From: Gaiellasilicea sp033857955
GTDB lineage: Bacteria; Actinomycetota; Thermoleophilia; Gaiellales; Gaiellaceae
DNA length: 64,000 bases
Direction: 5' to 3'
Assembly: GCA_033857955.1 (NCBI GenBank)
Contig: JAWVCW010000031.1
Location: forward strand, 62,001 to 126,000
The notes under the pieces are model-generated. The model searched no databases, had not been told where the DNA came from, and saw only the letters and a list, made by a program, of their open reading frames with translations. Position numbers and translations under genes: made by a program. Shown piece by piece: positions 1 to 5,809 of this stretch (the stretch's first letter is position 1; each line of letters begins with the position of its first letter).

Positions 1-233
1 GCGTCGCAGCCCTGATCGTCAGTCAGTTCGGCAAGCTCGCCAAGAACGGCGACGTCGAGCTGGCGCCGAGCATCGTCGAGTCGGTCATGGAGCGCAGCGC
101 GGTCGACATCGGCCTGACCGGGTATGACACCTGCTTCGGGAACGGGCGGATCGACGCACTGAGGGCGATCGAGCGCGACTTCTCGACGCGGTACGACGCG
201 ACGGCGCCGTTCTGCGCCGAGTACGCGGAGTAG
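1..233 (+). CDS. S8 (subtilisin-like) serine protease, C-terminal end only
   Basis: The frame is open from the left window edge (first complete codon at position 3) and ends at TAG 231-233, leaving 76 residues. It begins VAALIVSQFGKL, which corresponds to the helix after the catalytic serine in subtilases (family pattern GTSMATPHVAGVAAL), and ends near GNGRIDALRAIERDF, matching the family's usual G-x-G-x-(V/I)-(D/N)-A-x-x-A closing motif. Two Cys residues in the tail suggest an extracytoplasmic enzyme. The catalytic Asp, His and Ser lie outside the window, so activity cannot be judged. A perfect hairpin follows directly. Confidence 0.75.
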   Translation, partial: VAALIVSQFGKLAKNGDVELAPSIVESVMERSAVDIGLTGYDTCFGNGRIDALRAIERDFSTRYDATAPFCAEYAE

Positions 234-241
234 GAAAACGA

Positions 242-276
242 GGCGGGTAGGGTCTCCACGTGGGGCCCTACCCGCC
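242..276. terminator. 11-bp perfect hairpin overlapping the next start codon
   Basis: GGCGGGTAGGG (242-252) pairs perfectly with CCCTACCCGCC (266-276) around a 13-nt loop. It lies 8 nt after the protease stop and no T-run follows. The GTG start of the next gene (260-262) is in the loop, so the structure could end the upstream transcript or hide the downstream start. Confidence 0.5.
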
Positions 277-892
277 GCTTCGCCTCTATCGGATCCCCTT
301 CTCGACGAACGTGGAACGGGTCGCGCTCGCGCTCGCGCACAAGGGGATCGAGGTGGAGTGGGTGGACGTCGACCCGGACGACCGCAGCGAGGTCGTGCGC
401 CTCAGCGGCCAGGAGCTCGTGCCGGTGCTCCTCGACGGTGATCGTGTTCTGTCGGACTCGCCGCTCATTCTCGACTATCTCGAGGAGAAGTTCCCGGAGC
501 GGCCGCTCTTTCCGGCCGATCCGGCCCGTCGCGCGGAGCTCTGGACGTTCGTCGACTGGTTCAACCGGATCTGGAAGCGGGCGCCGAACCTGATCGTCGA
601 CGAGGAGTCGAAGGCGGAGCCCGACCGCGACCGAATCGCCGAGCTCGAGCGCCGGATCGCGGACGCGCTCCCGCTCTTCGAGGGCCTGCTGCACGACCGC
701 GGCTACCTCTTCGGCGACGAGCTCTCCGCCGCCGACGTGATCGCGTTCCCGTTCCTCAAGTACGCGACGCTCTGGACGGACGGGGACGAGGAGCGATTCC
801 ACGAGGTGCTTCGCGAGACGCAGCGGCTCGGCGGCCGCTATCCCCGGCTCGAGGACTGGATTCGCCGCATCGACGCGTTGCCCAGAGCCTGA
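260..892 (+). CDS. Glutathione S-transferase-like protein
   Basis: 210 aa. The N-terminal third has the thioredoxin-like GST fold pattern: LRLYRIPFSTNVERVALAL, then a cis-Pro motif (ELVPVLLDG) and the substrate-binding DSPLILDYLEEKFP segment. The C-terminal part is all-helical and carries the GST_C-type motif YLFGDELSAADVIAFPFL. Such proteins conjugate or reduce electrophiles, or bind ligands, in the cytosol. Many actinobacteria use mycothiol rather than glutathione, so the thiol partner is uncertain. GTG 260 is the first start after an in-frame stop at 248-250 and is needed to include the first strand. No good Shine-Dalgarno sequence precedes it because the region is occupied by a hairpin. 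Confidence 0.8.
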   Translation: MGPYPPLRLYRIPFSTNVERVALALAHKGIEVEWVDVDPDDRSEVVRLSGQELVPVLLDGDRVLSDSPLILDYLEEKFPERPLFPADPARRAELWTFVDWFNRIWKRAPNLIVDEESKAEPDRDRIAELERRIADALPLFEGLLHDRGYLFGDELSAADVIAFPFLKYATLWTDGDEERFHEVLRETQRLGGRYPRLEDWIRRIDALPRA

Positions 893-966
893 GGAAGAAC
901 ACGCCTGAGGAAGAAACGGGTGCCCTACGCCGTCTTGTGGTCGGGCGACGACGAAAGGAGCACCTG

Positions 967-1152
967 ATGCACCCGACCTTGATGCACGAGATCGCGCGCT
1001 ACCGGCAGGCGGACATGCTTCGCGAGGCGCAGCGCGCGCGCCTCGCCCACGAGTTCAGGGAGGCTGCCGCTGCCGACCGGCCACGGCGCCGGTTCTGGCT
1101 GCGTCGCCGGCGCGAGGCGGCTGCGACCGCCCGTCCGGTCTTCGGTCGCTAG
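967..1152 (+). CDS. Small basic hypothetical protein
   Basis: 61 aa, beginning MHPTLMHEIARYRQADMLRE and ending in an Arg-rich tail. I chose ATG 967 over the upstream in-frame start because AAAGGAG lies 7 nt before it at a normal ribosome-binding distance. The protein is predicted helical and cationic with no signal peptide. I do not recognise a function. It stands alone between the GST-like gene and a convergent cyclodeaminase gene. Base composition is like its neighbours. Confidence 0.6.
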   Translation: MHPTLMHEIARYRQADMLREAQRARLAHEFREAAAADRPRRRFWLRRRREAAATARPVFGR

Positions 1153-1156
1153 GGAG

Positions 1157-1735
1157 CTAGCGGGCTGCCGACGCTGCGACGGCGCGCTTCGCCGCGACCG
1201 TTGCAGCGTCGGCCAAGCGCTGTGCGTGAACGACGCGCTCGTCGCCCGGCATCGAGACGAGGTTGGCCGCGACGAGGCCCGCCGCCGCGCGCGCCGCGGC
1301 TTCTGCGAGCAGGGAGGCGGCGCAGGCGTCCTCGGCGCCTCCGGGCGCGGCGTGTTGTGCGGCCTCGCAGCCGAGCAGGGCGACGTCGTAGGCGCACTCG
1401 GCGATCGACAGCGGCAGCTCGGCCGCGGTGTCGAGCGCCTGGCCGATCGCGGCATCGCGGCCGCCCTGCTCGTCCGCGCCCTCGATCAGCGCGAGCGCCT
1501 CGAGGTAGGCCTCCTCGTTCGCCTCGGCAAGCTTCTCGACTCGCGCACGGAGCGCCTGTGCCTGCGCGGCGACTCCCGGCCCCTCGTCCCAGCCGGATGA
1601 GCGCCTGGCCGCGGACGCGATCAGGCCGGCTGCCATAGCGGTGACGAGGCCCGAGACTGCGCCGGCGCCCGGAGCGGGGGAGGGCCCGGCGATCTCGCCG
1701 AGCACGGTGCGCAGGTCGCGGTCGTACAGCCCCAT
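1157..1735 (-). CDS. Formimidotetrahydrofolate cyclodeaminase-family protein
   Basis: 192 aa, the length of a stand-alone FTCD_C (cyclodeaminase/cyclohydrolase) domain. The N-terminus has the family pattern PAPGAGAVSGLVTAMAAGLI followed by long amphipathic helices (LRARVEKLAEANEEAYLEAL). The family converts 5-formimino-THF to 5,10-methenyl-THF plus ammonia. The partner formimidoyltransferase (ftcD) is encoded about 9 kb away at 10588, so in this genome the two halves of animal FTCD are separate genes. A TAGGCT element ends 8 nt before the ATG (1744-1749 read on the minus strand), consistent with leaderless transcription. Confidence 0.8.
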   Translation of the reverse strand: MGLYDRDLRTVLGEIAGPSPAPGAGAVSGLVTAMAAGLIASAARRSSGWDEGPGVAAQAQALRARVEKLAEANEEAYLEALALIEGADEQGGRDAAIGQALDTAAELPLSIAECAYDVALLGCEAAQHAAPGGAEDACAASLLAEAAARAAAGLVAANLVSMPGDERVVHAQRLADAATVAAKRAVAASAAR

Positions 1736-1752
1736 CCGGAGGAAGCCTACGC

Positions 1753-2016
1753 CTAATCGAGATCGGCGAGACGTGCACGCACCGCGTCCGTAAGCGCAGT
1801 GCGGGGCTCGTAGCCCGCCGCAGTGAGCGCCGCCTCGAGATCCGCGATCAGGCGAACGCGGAACTCGGCGTCCGACCGCGCCCGCTCGACGATCTCATCG
1901 AGTTGGCGGCGTGCCTCGGGGAGCTCCTGTGCAGCCTGCACCCAGCCCGTGGGGGCCGGCGGCAGCAGGCCGAGCAGCTCACCCAGGCGCTCCTCGTCGT
2001 GTGGGGCAGCACTCAT
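1753..2016 (-). CDS. Small acidic protein co-encoded with an ECF sigma factor
   Basis: 87 aa, translationally coupled to the sigma gene by an ATGA overlap (2013-2016). The sequence LLGLLPPAPTGWVQAAQ precedes two predicted helices (RRQLDEIVERARSDAEFR). There is no membrane segment and no zinc motif, so it is not a typical ZAS or membrane anti-sigma factor. Position suggests it modulates or partners the sigma factor, but that is inference from gene order only. I do not recognise the family. Confidence 0.65.
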   Translation of the reverse strand: MSAAPHDEERLGELLGLLPPAPTGWVQAAQELPEARRQLDEIVERARSDAEFRVRLIADLEAALTAAGYEPRTALTDAVRARLADLD

Positions 2017-2570
2017 GTACTTCCAGACGTGTCAGGGGCCGGATTTCTTCCCTCGAGTTTCTCGCGCAGTTTTCCGAGGCACCGGGAGATCCGGCTGGCG
2101 ATCGTCCCGGCCGGCAGGTCGAGCGCCTCGCCGATGACGCGGTAGCTCTCGTCGCGGGCGAAGAAGCGGTCGAGGACCTCGCGACAGTCCGGCGACAGCG
2201 CCTGGAGGCCCTCGTGCACGTCCAGCGCCTCGTCGAGACGGTCGATCTCCCCGTCCACCTCGTCTGCGAGCGGTTCATCCGTGGGCTGCTCGCGCGTGCC
2301 GGCACGAAGCCGGTCGATGCAGGCGTTTCGAGTCAGCTGGGCGAGCCAGGGCCTGATCGCGGTGTCGTCGCGCAGAGAGTCGAGCCGTTCGTACGTGCGC
2401 GCGAAAACGTCCTGAAAGACGTCCTCGGCGTCGTTCTCCGAGAGCCGGAAGCCGCGCACCGCGATCGCATAGACGTAGCGGGAAAAGCGTTCGACGAGCT
2501 CGTTCCAGGCTGCCTGATCTCCCGCTCTACAGCGCTCGACCAGCTGCGCGTCGGTGAGCTCAATCGTCAT
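2013..2570 (-). CDS. RNA polymerase sigma factor, ECF (sigma-70) family
   Basis: 185 aa. Sigma region 2 is clear (LVERCRAGDQAAWNELVERF, then NDAEDVFQDVFARTYERL and IRPWLAQLTRNACIDRLR). Region 4 follows an acidic linker (LQALSPDCREVLDRFFARDESYRVIGEALDLPAGTIASRISRCLGKLR). ATG 2570 was chosen because translation from farther upstream has no sigma-like sequence. The gene is divergent from the secreted RPDDR-repeat gene at 2677 and shares the 106-bp gap with it, so that gene is a candidate target. It overlaps the small downstream gene by 4 nt. Confidence 0.9.
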   Translation of the reverse strand: MTIELTDAQLVERCRAGDQAAWNELVERFSRYVYAIAVRGFRLSENDAEDVFQDVFARTYERLDSLRDDTAIRPWLAQLTRNACIDRLRAGTREQPTDEPLADEVDGEIDRLDEALDVHEGLQALSPDCREVLDRFFARDESYRVIGEALDLPAGTIASRISRCLGKLREKLEGRNPAPDTSGST

Positions 2571-2598
2571 GGCAACACGTCCATTCAAGCGTGATTCG

Positions 2599-2611
2599 TT
2601 CCCGAAGGGAA
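2599..2611. promoter_or_regulatory. Short inverted repeat in the sigma/secreted-protein divergent region
   Basis: TTCCC-GAA-GGGAA, about 30 nt upstream of the sigma start codon. It is the only symmetric element I see in the 106-bp divergent region. It could be an operator or a chance repeat. Confidence 0.25.
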
Positions 2612-2676
2612 GAAATCGGCCCTCCCTCCCGTCGGGTGGTCGAGGCAGGGGTTTACGGAACAAGGGGAGGATCAGC

Positions 2677-3114
2677 ATGACGAATCGGAGAAGGCGGTGG
2701 CTTCGCCGCCTCGCCATCGGAATTTCACTGGCCACCTTCGCGGCGCCGGCGGCGGCTCGGCCCGACGAGGGCGGCGCAGGCAGCAGCGGGGCGCAGATTG
2801 CATCGCTCAGCTCGAGGGCGATCCTCGACGGAGCGCTCGCCCCGCAGCAGGCAGCACCTGTTCGGCCCGACGACAGGGCGGATCGTTTCACGGGAGCGCA
2901 GCAGACCCAGTTCGCCGGGAACGCGGTGCGGCCGGACGACCGCGCGAATCGGTTTGCAGTCTCGGGCGGCGCCTCTCGGGCGAGCGTACCGAGCGTCGAC
3001 TCGAGTGTTTCGTGGGATGGGGCAGTGACGCTGGGGCTCGGCACGCTCGTGCTCGTCCTGGCTCTCGGGCTCGGGCTCGGCTACATCCGCCGGCCCAGGA
3101 TCGCCGGACTCTAG
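2677..3114 (+). CDS. Secreted/anchored protein with RPDDRADRF-type repeats
   Basis: 145 aa. ATG 2677 has a strong Shine-Dalgarno sequence (AAGGGGAGG, 2662-2670). The N-terminus is Arg-rich followed by a hydrophobic core ending in AAPAAA, a signal peptide. Two copies of a short motif follow (VRPDDRADRF and VRPDDRANRF, about 24 residues apart), then a Ser-rich linker, one hydrophobic transmembrane helix (LGLGTLVLVLALGLGLGYI) and a short basic C-terminus. This predicts a cell-surface protein anchored by its C-terminus. Function unknown. It is divergent from the ECF sigma gene and followed by a good terminator. Confidence 0.75.
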   Translation: MTNRRRRWLRRLAIGISLATFAAPAAARPDEGGAGSSGAQIASLSSRAILDGALAPQQAAPVRPDDRADRFTGAQQTQFAGNAVRPDDRANRFAVSGGASRASVPSVDSSVSWDGAVTLGLGTLVLVLALGLGLGYIRRPRIAGL

Positions 3115-3137
3115 GTTCGCGGGGGCAGCGAAGCGAG

Positions 3138-3160
3138 GCGGGCTCTGCGGAGCCCGCTTT
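3138..3160. terminator. Intrinsic terminator between convergent genes
   Basis: GCGGGCTC-TGCG-GAGCCCGC followed by TTT. It lies 23 nt after the stop of the RPDDR-repeat gene and just before the stop of the convergent gene at 3170. Confidence 0.7.
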
Positions 3161-3169
3161 CGCGTGGTC

Positions 3170-3376
3170 CTAGGGACTCTCGCTCTCGCGCGCGTCGAGC
3201 CGCTCCTCGAACAGCGCGCGCAGCGCCTCGCCGGTCGTGAGCACATCCTCGTAGCGCGGCCGGCGCGGCGGCAGCTTCACGATCCGGACGTCGTTGTCCC
3301 GGCTGCCGTGACAGCGAGCGTAGGCGGCCGCTTCATCGAGTGGCGGCAGCGCAGAGCGACGGCCGAGCAGGCGCAT
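3170..3376 (-). CDS. Small hypothetical protein
   Basis: 68 aa, ATG start. It contains a Cys/His pair (YARCHGSRDND) and a basic stretch (VKLPPRRPRYEDVLTTGEAL) before an acidic helical C-terminus. Codon usage fits a coding frame and the stop is back-to-back with a terminator. I do not recognise it. No promoter or Shine-Dalgarno sequence is obvious, so the start is uncertain. Confidence 0.45.
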   Translation of the reverse strand: MRLLGRRSALPPLDEAAAYARCHGSRDNDVRIVKLPPRRPRYEDVLTTGEALRALFEERLDARESESP

Positions 3377-3475
3377 ACGTGCGGCATATCATGGCGACTC
3401 GGCCGCGGAAAGGCCGTACCCCGCAGTTTGCGCCGAAAGAAGCAACGCCGGGCATCGATACTCCTCGCGAAACGA

Positions 3476-3502
3476 GAAAGACCCCGCGTCCGGGGCCTTT
3501 CT
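3476..3502 (-). terminator. Intrinsic terminator for the Flp pilin gene
   Basis: AAAGACCCCG / CGGGGCCTTT hairpin, flanked by T-rich sequence on both strands. On the minus strand it lies about 60 nt beyond the pilin stop codon. Confidence 0.7.
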
Positions 3503-3562
3503 CTCGCTCTCTCTCGCGCACCCCACATGGTGCGCCGGGTTGAACCGCGGTGATCGGCCGTA

Positions 3563-3742
3563 CTACAGGATGCCGGTGACCTTGTCGAGCGCGCCGGTGA
3601 TGCCGCCGGAAAGGGCGGTCAAAGCGACGACGACGATGACGGCGATCACGGCGAGAACAACGCCGTACTCCGCCATCGTCTGACCCTGCTCGTCGCGAAG
3701 CATCGCGAGCCGGTTGTGAATGGAGACGAAAAACTTCAGCAT
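3563..3742 (-). CDS. Flp/Fap-type (type IVb) pilin
   Basis: A 59-aa frame, below the usual ORF cutoff. It begins MLKFFVSIHNRLAMLRDEQG and continues QTMAEYGVVLAVIAVIVVVA, then GGITGALDKVTGIL. It shows the Flp prepilin signature: a short basic leader, a G-x4-E-Y processing site (Gly20, then QTMA, then EY) and a hydrophobic assembly helix. A Shine-Dalgarno GAGGAG is correctly spaced upstream. Flp pilins build tight-adherence (Tad) pili, and the prepilin peptidase TadV cuts after the Gly. No tad assembly genes lie in this window, so the secretion machinery must be encoded elsewhere. Confidence 0.88.
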   Translation of the reverse strand: MLKFFVSIHNRLAMLRDEQGQTMAEYGVVLAVIAVIVVVALTALSGGITGALDKVTGIL

Positions 3743-3905
3743 GTGATGCTCCTCAGTCTGGTGCAGCTATGGCCGCCTCGGCTCCGCGGCTCGCCGCACC
3801 GCCTGAGTCTGGGAGACCCTGACGCTGACTGCATCGACGCACGTTCGGAAACCTTGAGGTCGTGCGTGCCGAGGCCATTCCACGCCGTCCACTTCCCACG
3901 CCGAA

Positions 3906-3921
3906 TCACTCGATCGAGTGA
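3906..3921. promoter_or_regulatory. 16-bp perfect palindrome upstream of the pilin gene
   Basis: TCACTCGATCGAGTGA reads the same on both strands. It lies 164 bp upstream of the pilin start in a 295-bp gene-free stretch (3743-4037). It is a candidate dimeric-regulator operator. I see no other clear element in this stretch apart from the tRNA terminator at its right end. Confidence 0.45.
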
Positions 3922-4009
3922 CGACACGGTCCTATCCGCACGCGCGGTATGCCCTACGAGCGGCAGATTGTCACGGCCACCGTCAGCGTTGTCTCCTTGA
4001 AAACAAAAA

Positions 4010-4029
4010 CCCCGCAGGTGCGGGGCTTT
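4010..4029 (-). terminator. Intrinsic terminator of tRNA-Gln
   Basis: CCCCGCA/TGCGGGG stem. Read on the minus strand it is followed by TTTTTGTTTT. It lies 8 nt beyond the 3' end of the tRNA. Confidence 0.85.
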
Positions 4030-4037
4030 CGTAAAGG

Positions 4038-4108
4038 CTGCGGGACTAGGACTCGAACCTAGACTACCGGATTCAGAGTCCGGCGTCCTACCATTAGACG
4101 ATCCCGCA
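4038..4108 (-). tRNA. tRNA-Gln (anticodon CTG)
   Basis: The 71-nt sequence folds as a cloverleaf: acceptor stem TGCGGGA/TCCCGCA, D-loop TAATGGTA, anticodon arm CCGGA-CTCTGAA-TCCGG with anticodon CTG, and T-arm CTAGG-TTCGAGT-CCTAG. CCA is not encoded. It is transcribed on the minus strand and closed by a U-rich terminator. Confidence 0.95.
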
Positions 4109-4136
4109 AGGGCTGTTCGGGCGTCAGTTTAGCCCA

Positions 4137-5015
4137 CTACGTTTCGAGCCGGTAGGTCGAAACGAGCCGCTTTTCGGCCTCGGTGTCGATGTGGGCGATC
4201 ACCTCGACGTACGGCTCGAGGCCCGATCCGAGGAGCTTCGCCTTCAGCAGCCCGTCTACCTGGAAGAGGCCGGACGAGTTGTTCATCACGATCTCGATCA
4301 TCACGGGACGCGACTCGCCGTCCTTGATCGAGACGTCGTCGATCGCGGCGGCCGAGAGCGAGTGCATCGAGACGCGCCCCTTCTCGAACGGGATCCGCGA
4401 GCGCCCTTCGGCCATGTCGAGCGCGTCGGCGACGCGTAGGATGCCGGCTTCGAGCGCGAGCGGCTGCCCGTCGGAGCGGTGGCTCGTGATCGCCTGCAGC
4501 ACCTCGGAGATGATCACGGTCAGGTCGGGCTCCTCGTAGATCCCCCGCAGCAGCTCTCGCATCTTGGGCTCCGAGAGGAAGAGCGAGAAGTCCTCGTGCC
4601 CGTGCCGGTGCACCGACATCCCGACGCAATGCAGGAGCGAGGAGAGGGCGACGATCACCTCGGCGTCGTCCTGCTCGAGCCCGAAGTCGCGCACCGCCGA
4701 TGGCTCGACGCCGTGCTTCGTCAGCTGCCGGAGGAGCTTGAGAGCGATGTTCGCGACGATCTGGATGTGCACCCAGGAGTGGTCGTTGATCTCCATCCGG
4801 ACGACCGCATTCACGTTCGAGACGTGCCACCAGCCTTTGAGCTGCTTGTCCTCGTTCACGCGCTCGAGCAGCTTCCGCAGCTTGCGGTTGCCACGCACCG
4901 GCAGGTTGATGTGCATCTTCTCGACCGCCTGCGCCGGCGTCAGGCGCGTCTCCCGCACTGCCTCGTCGGAGACCGGCTCCTCGATCCGCCCCTCGGTTTC
5001 CTTGTCCAGGTCCAT
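4137..5015 (-). CDS. HD-superfamily phosphohydrolase-like protein with altered HD doublet
   Basis: 292 aa, no signal or membrane segment. The middle of the protein resembles metal-dependent HD-domain phosphohydrolases: H79/H83 (INDHSWVHIQIVANIA), then ALSSLLHCVGMSVHRHGHEDFS and a later LRVADALDMAEGR segment. The hallmark His-Asp doublet is His129-Cys130 here (codons CAT TGC), so one metal ligand is missing while the surrounding His residues remain. It may use a different metal geometry or be a non-catalytic sensor. Its start overlaps the stop of the RDD gene by one base (TGATG), so the two are probably coupled. Confidence 0.7.
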   Translation of the reverse strand: MDLDKETEGRIEEPVSDEAVRETRLTPAQAVEKMHINLPVRGNRKLRKLLERVNEDKQLKGWWHVSNVNAVVRMEINDHSWVHIQIVANIALKLLRQLTKHGVEPSAVRDFGLEQDDAEVIVALSSLLHCVGMSVHRHGHEDFSLFLSEPKMRELLRGIYEEPDLTVIISEVLQAITSHRSDGQPLALEAGILRVADALDMAEGRSRIPFEKGRVSMHSLSAAAIDDVSIKDGESRPVMIEIVMNNSSGLFQVDGLLKAKLLGSGLEPYVEVIAHIDTEAEKRLVSTYRLET

Positions 5016-5476
5016 CAGGTGCGCACCACGACGCTGCGGGCGAACTTGTCGTGGAAGGTCTGTCGGCGCCGGTCGCGCAGCGGCCAGAGGTGATCGAGAA
5101 TGCCCGGCAGGGTGAAGAGCGCCCAGAGGAACGCTGTCGACAGCCAGCGGGTGAACGCGCGCGCGTAGCCGATTGGTGAGCGGCTCTCTGCGTCCACCAC
5201 CTTGATCCCGACGGCCATCTTTCCGATCGTCTGATTGCGTGAGCCGATCATTGCGGTGTCGTAGATCGCCTCAGGTACCACGAAGAGCAGCAGAAGGAGC
5301 GCGGTGTCGCCGTCGAGGATGCGCCGGTTCAGCTCGTCCGTGGGGACGCCTGCGAGCAGCGTCCCGAGGACGACGACGGCGGCGAGCACGGCGCCGTCGA
5401 TCAAGAGCGCCGCGAGGCGGCGGCCCCAGCTCGCGAGCTGCTGCTGGTTGGCCGCTGCCTCGGGGGCGGAGTCCAC
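5015..5476 (-). CDS. RDD-family membrane protein
   Basis: 153 aa. The N-terminal cytosolic part contains SWGRRLAALLIDGAVLA, where the Arg-Asp pattern gives the RDD family its name. There are two to three hydrophobic helices (AVLAAVVVLGTLLAG, ALLLLLFVVPEAIYD, FLWALFTLPGILDHL) and the typical central motif NQTIGKMAVGIKVVD. The C-terminus has RRQTFHDKFARSVVV, also typical. The role of RDD proteins is poorly defined; some act in ion homeostasis. GTG 5476 has a TAGATT element 6 nt upstream that includes the stop codon of the preceding DUF4282 gene. Confidence 0.85.
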   Translation of the reverse strand: MDSAPEAAANQQQLASWGRRLAALLIDGAVLAAVVVLGTLLAGVPTDELNRRILDGDTALLLLLFVVPEAIYDTAMIGSRNQTIGKMAVGIKVVDAESRSPIGYARAFTRWLSTAFLWALFTLPGILDHLWPLRDRRRQTFHDKFARSVVVRT

Positions 5477-5485
5477 CCCGGCAAT

Positions 5486-5752
5486 CTACGTCACGTCGTT
5501 GCCGTAAGCATCGCCGGTCTTCGCGTGCCGCAGCGCCGCGACGTTGTCGTTGATCCGGAAGATGACCAGGAGGATCTCGGCGTAGATCCGCGCTCCGAGC
5601 GGTCCGAGCACGAGCAGGAGGAGACCTTCGCCGCCTCGGCCGTCGGCAATCTGTACGAGAGCGGCGATCACGATGACCGCGACAACGATCCAGAAGATCA
5701 CCTGGATGAAGATCGGCGTGATCATCTTGCGGAAGGTCAGGTACTCGCCCAT
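5486..5752 (-). CDS. DUF4282-family small membrane protein
   Basis: 88 aa with two hydrophobic helices (IFIQVIFWIVVAVIVIAALV and GLLLLVLGPLGARIYAEILLVIF). The ending EILLVIFRINDNVAALR and the opening FRKMITPIFIQVIFW match the DUF4282 pattern. It is likely an inner-membrane protein of unknown function. ATG 5752 has a GGAGGA Shine-Dalgarno sequence. It is the first gene of a DUF4282-RDD-HD group. Confidence 0.8.
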   Translation of the reverse strand: MGEYLTFRKMITPIFIQVIFWIVVAVIVIAALVQIADGRGGEGLLLLVLGPLGARIYAEILLVIFRINDNVAALRHAKTGDAYGNDVT

Positions 5753-5809
5753 CGATTCCTCCTTCGGACTGGGGGTGAGGCGCGAATCTCCTCGACCAGG
5801 CCGCGTGAG

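Noticed and set aside
888..915. Direct repeat CCTGAGGAAGAA twice, 16 bp apart
   Set aside because: Short and located at a gene end; no sign of a mobile element or duplication of function.
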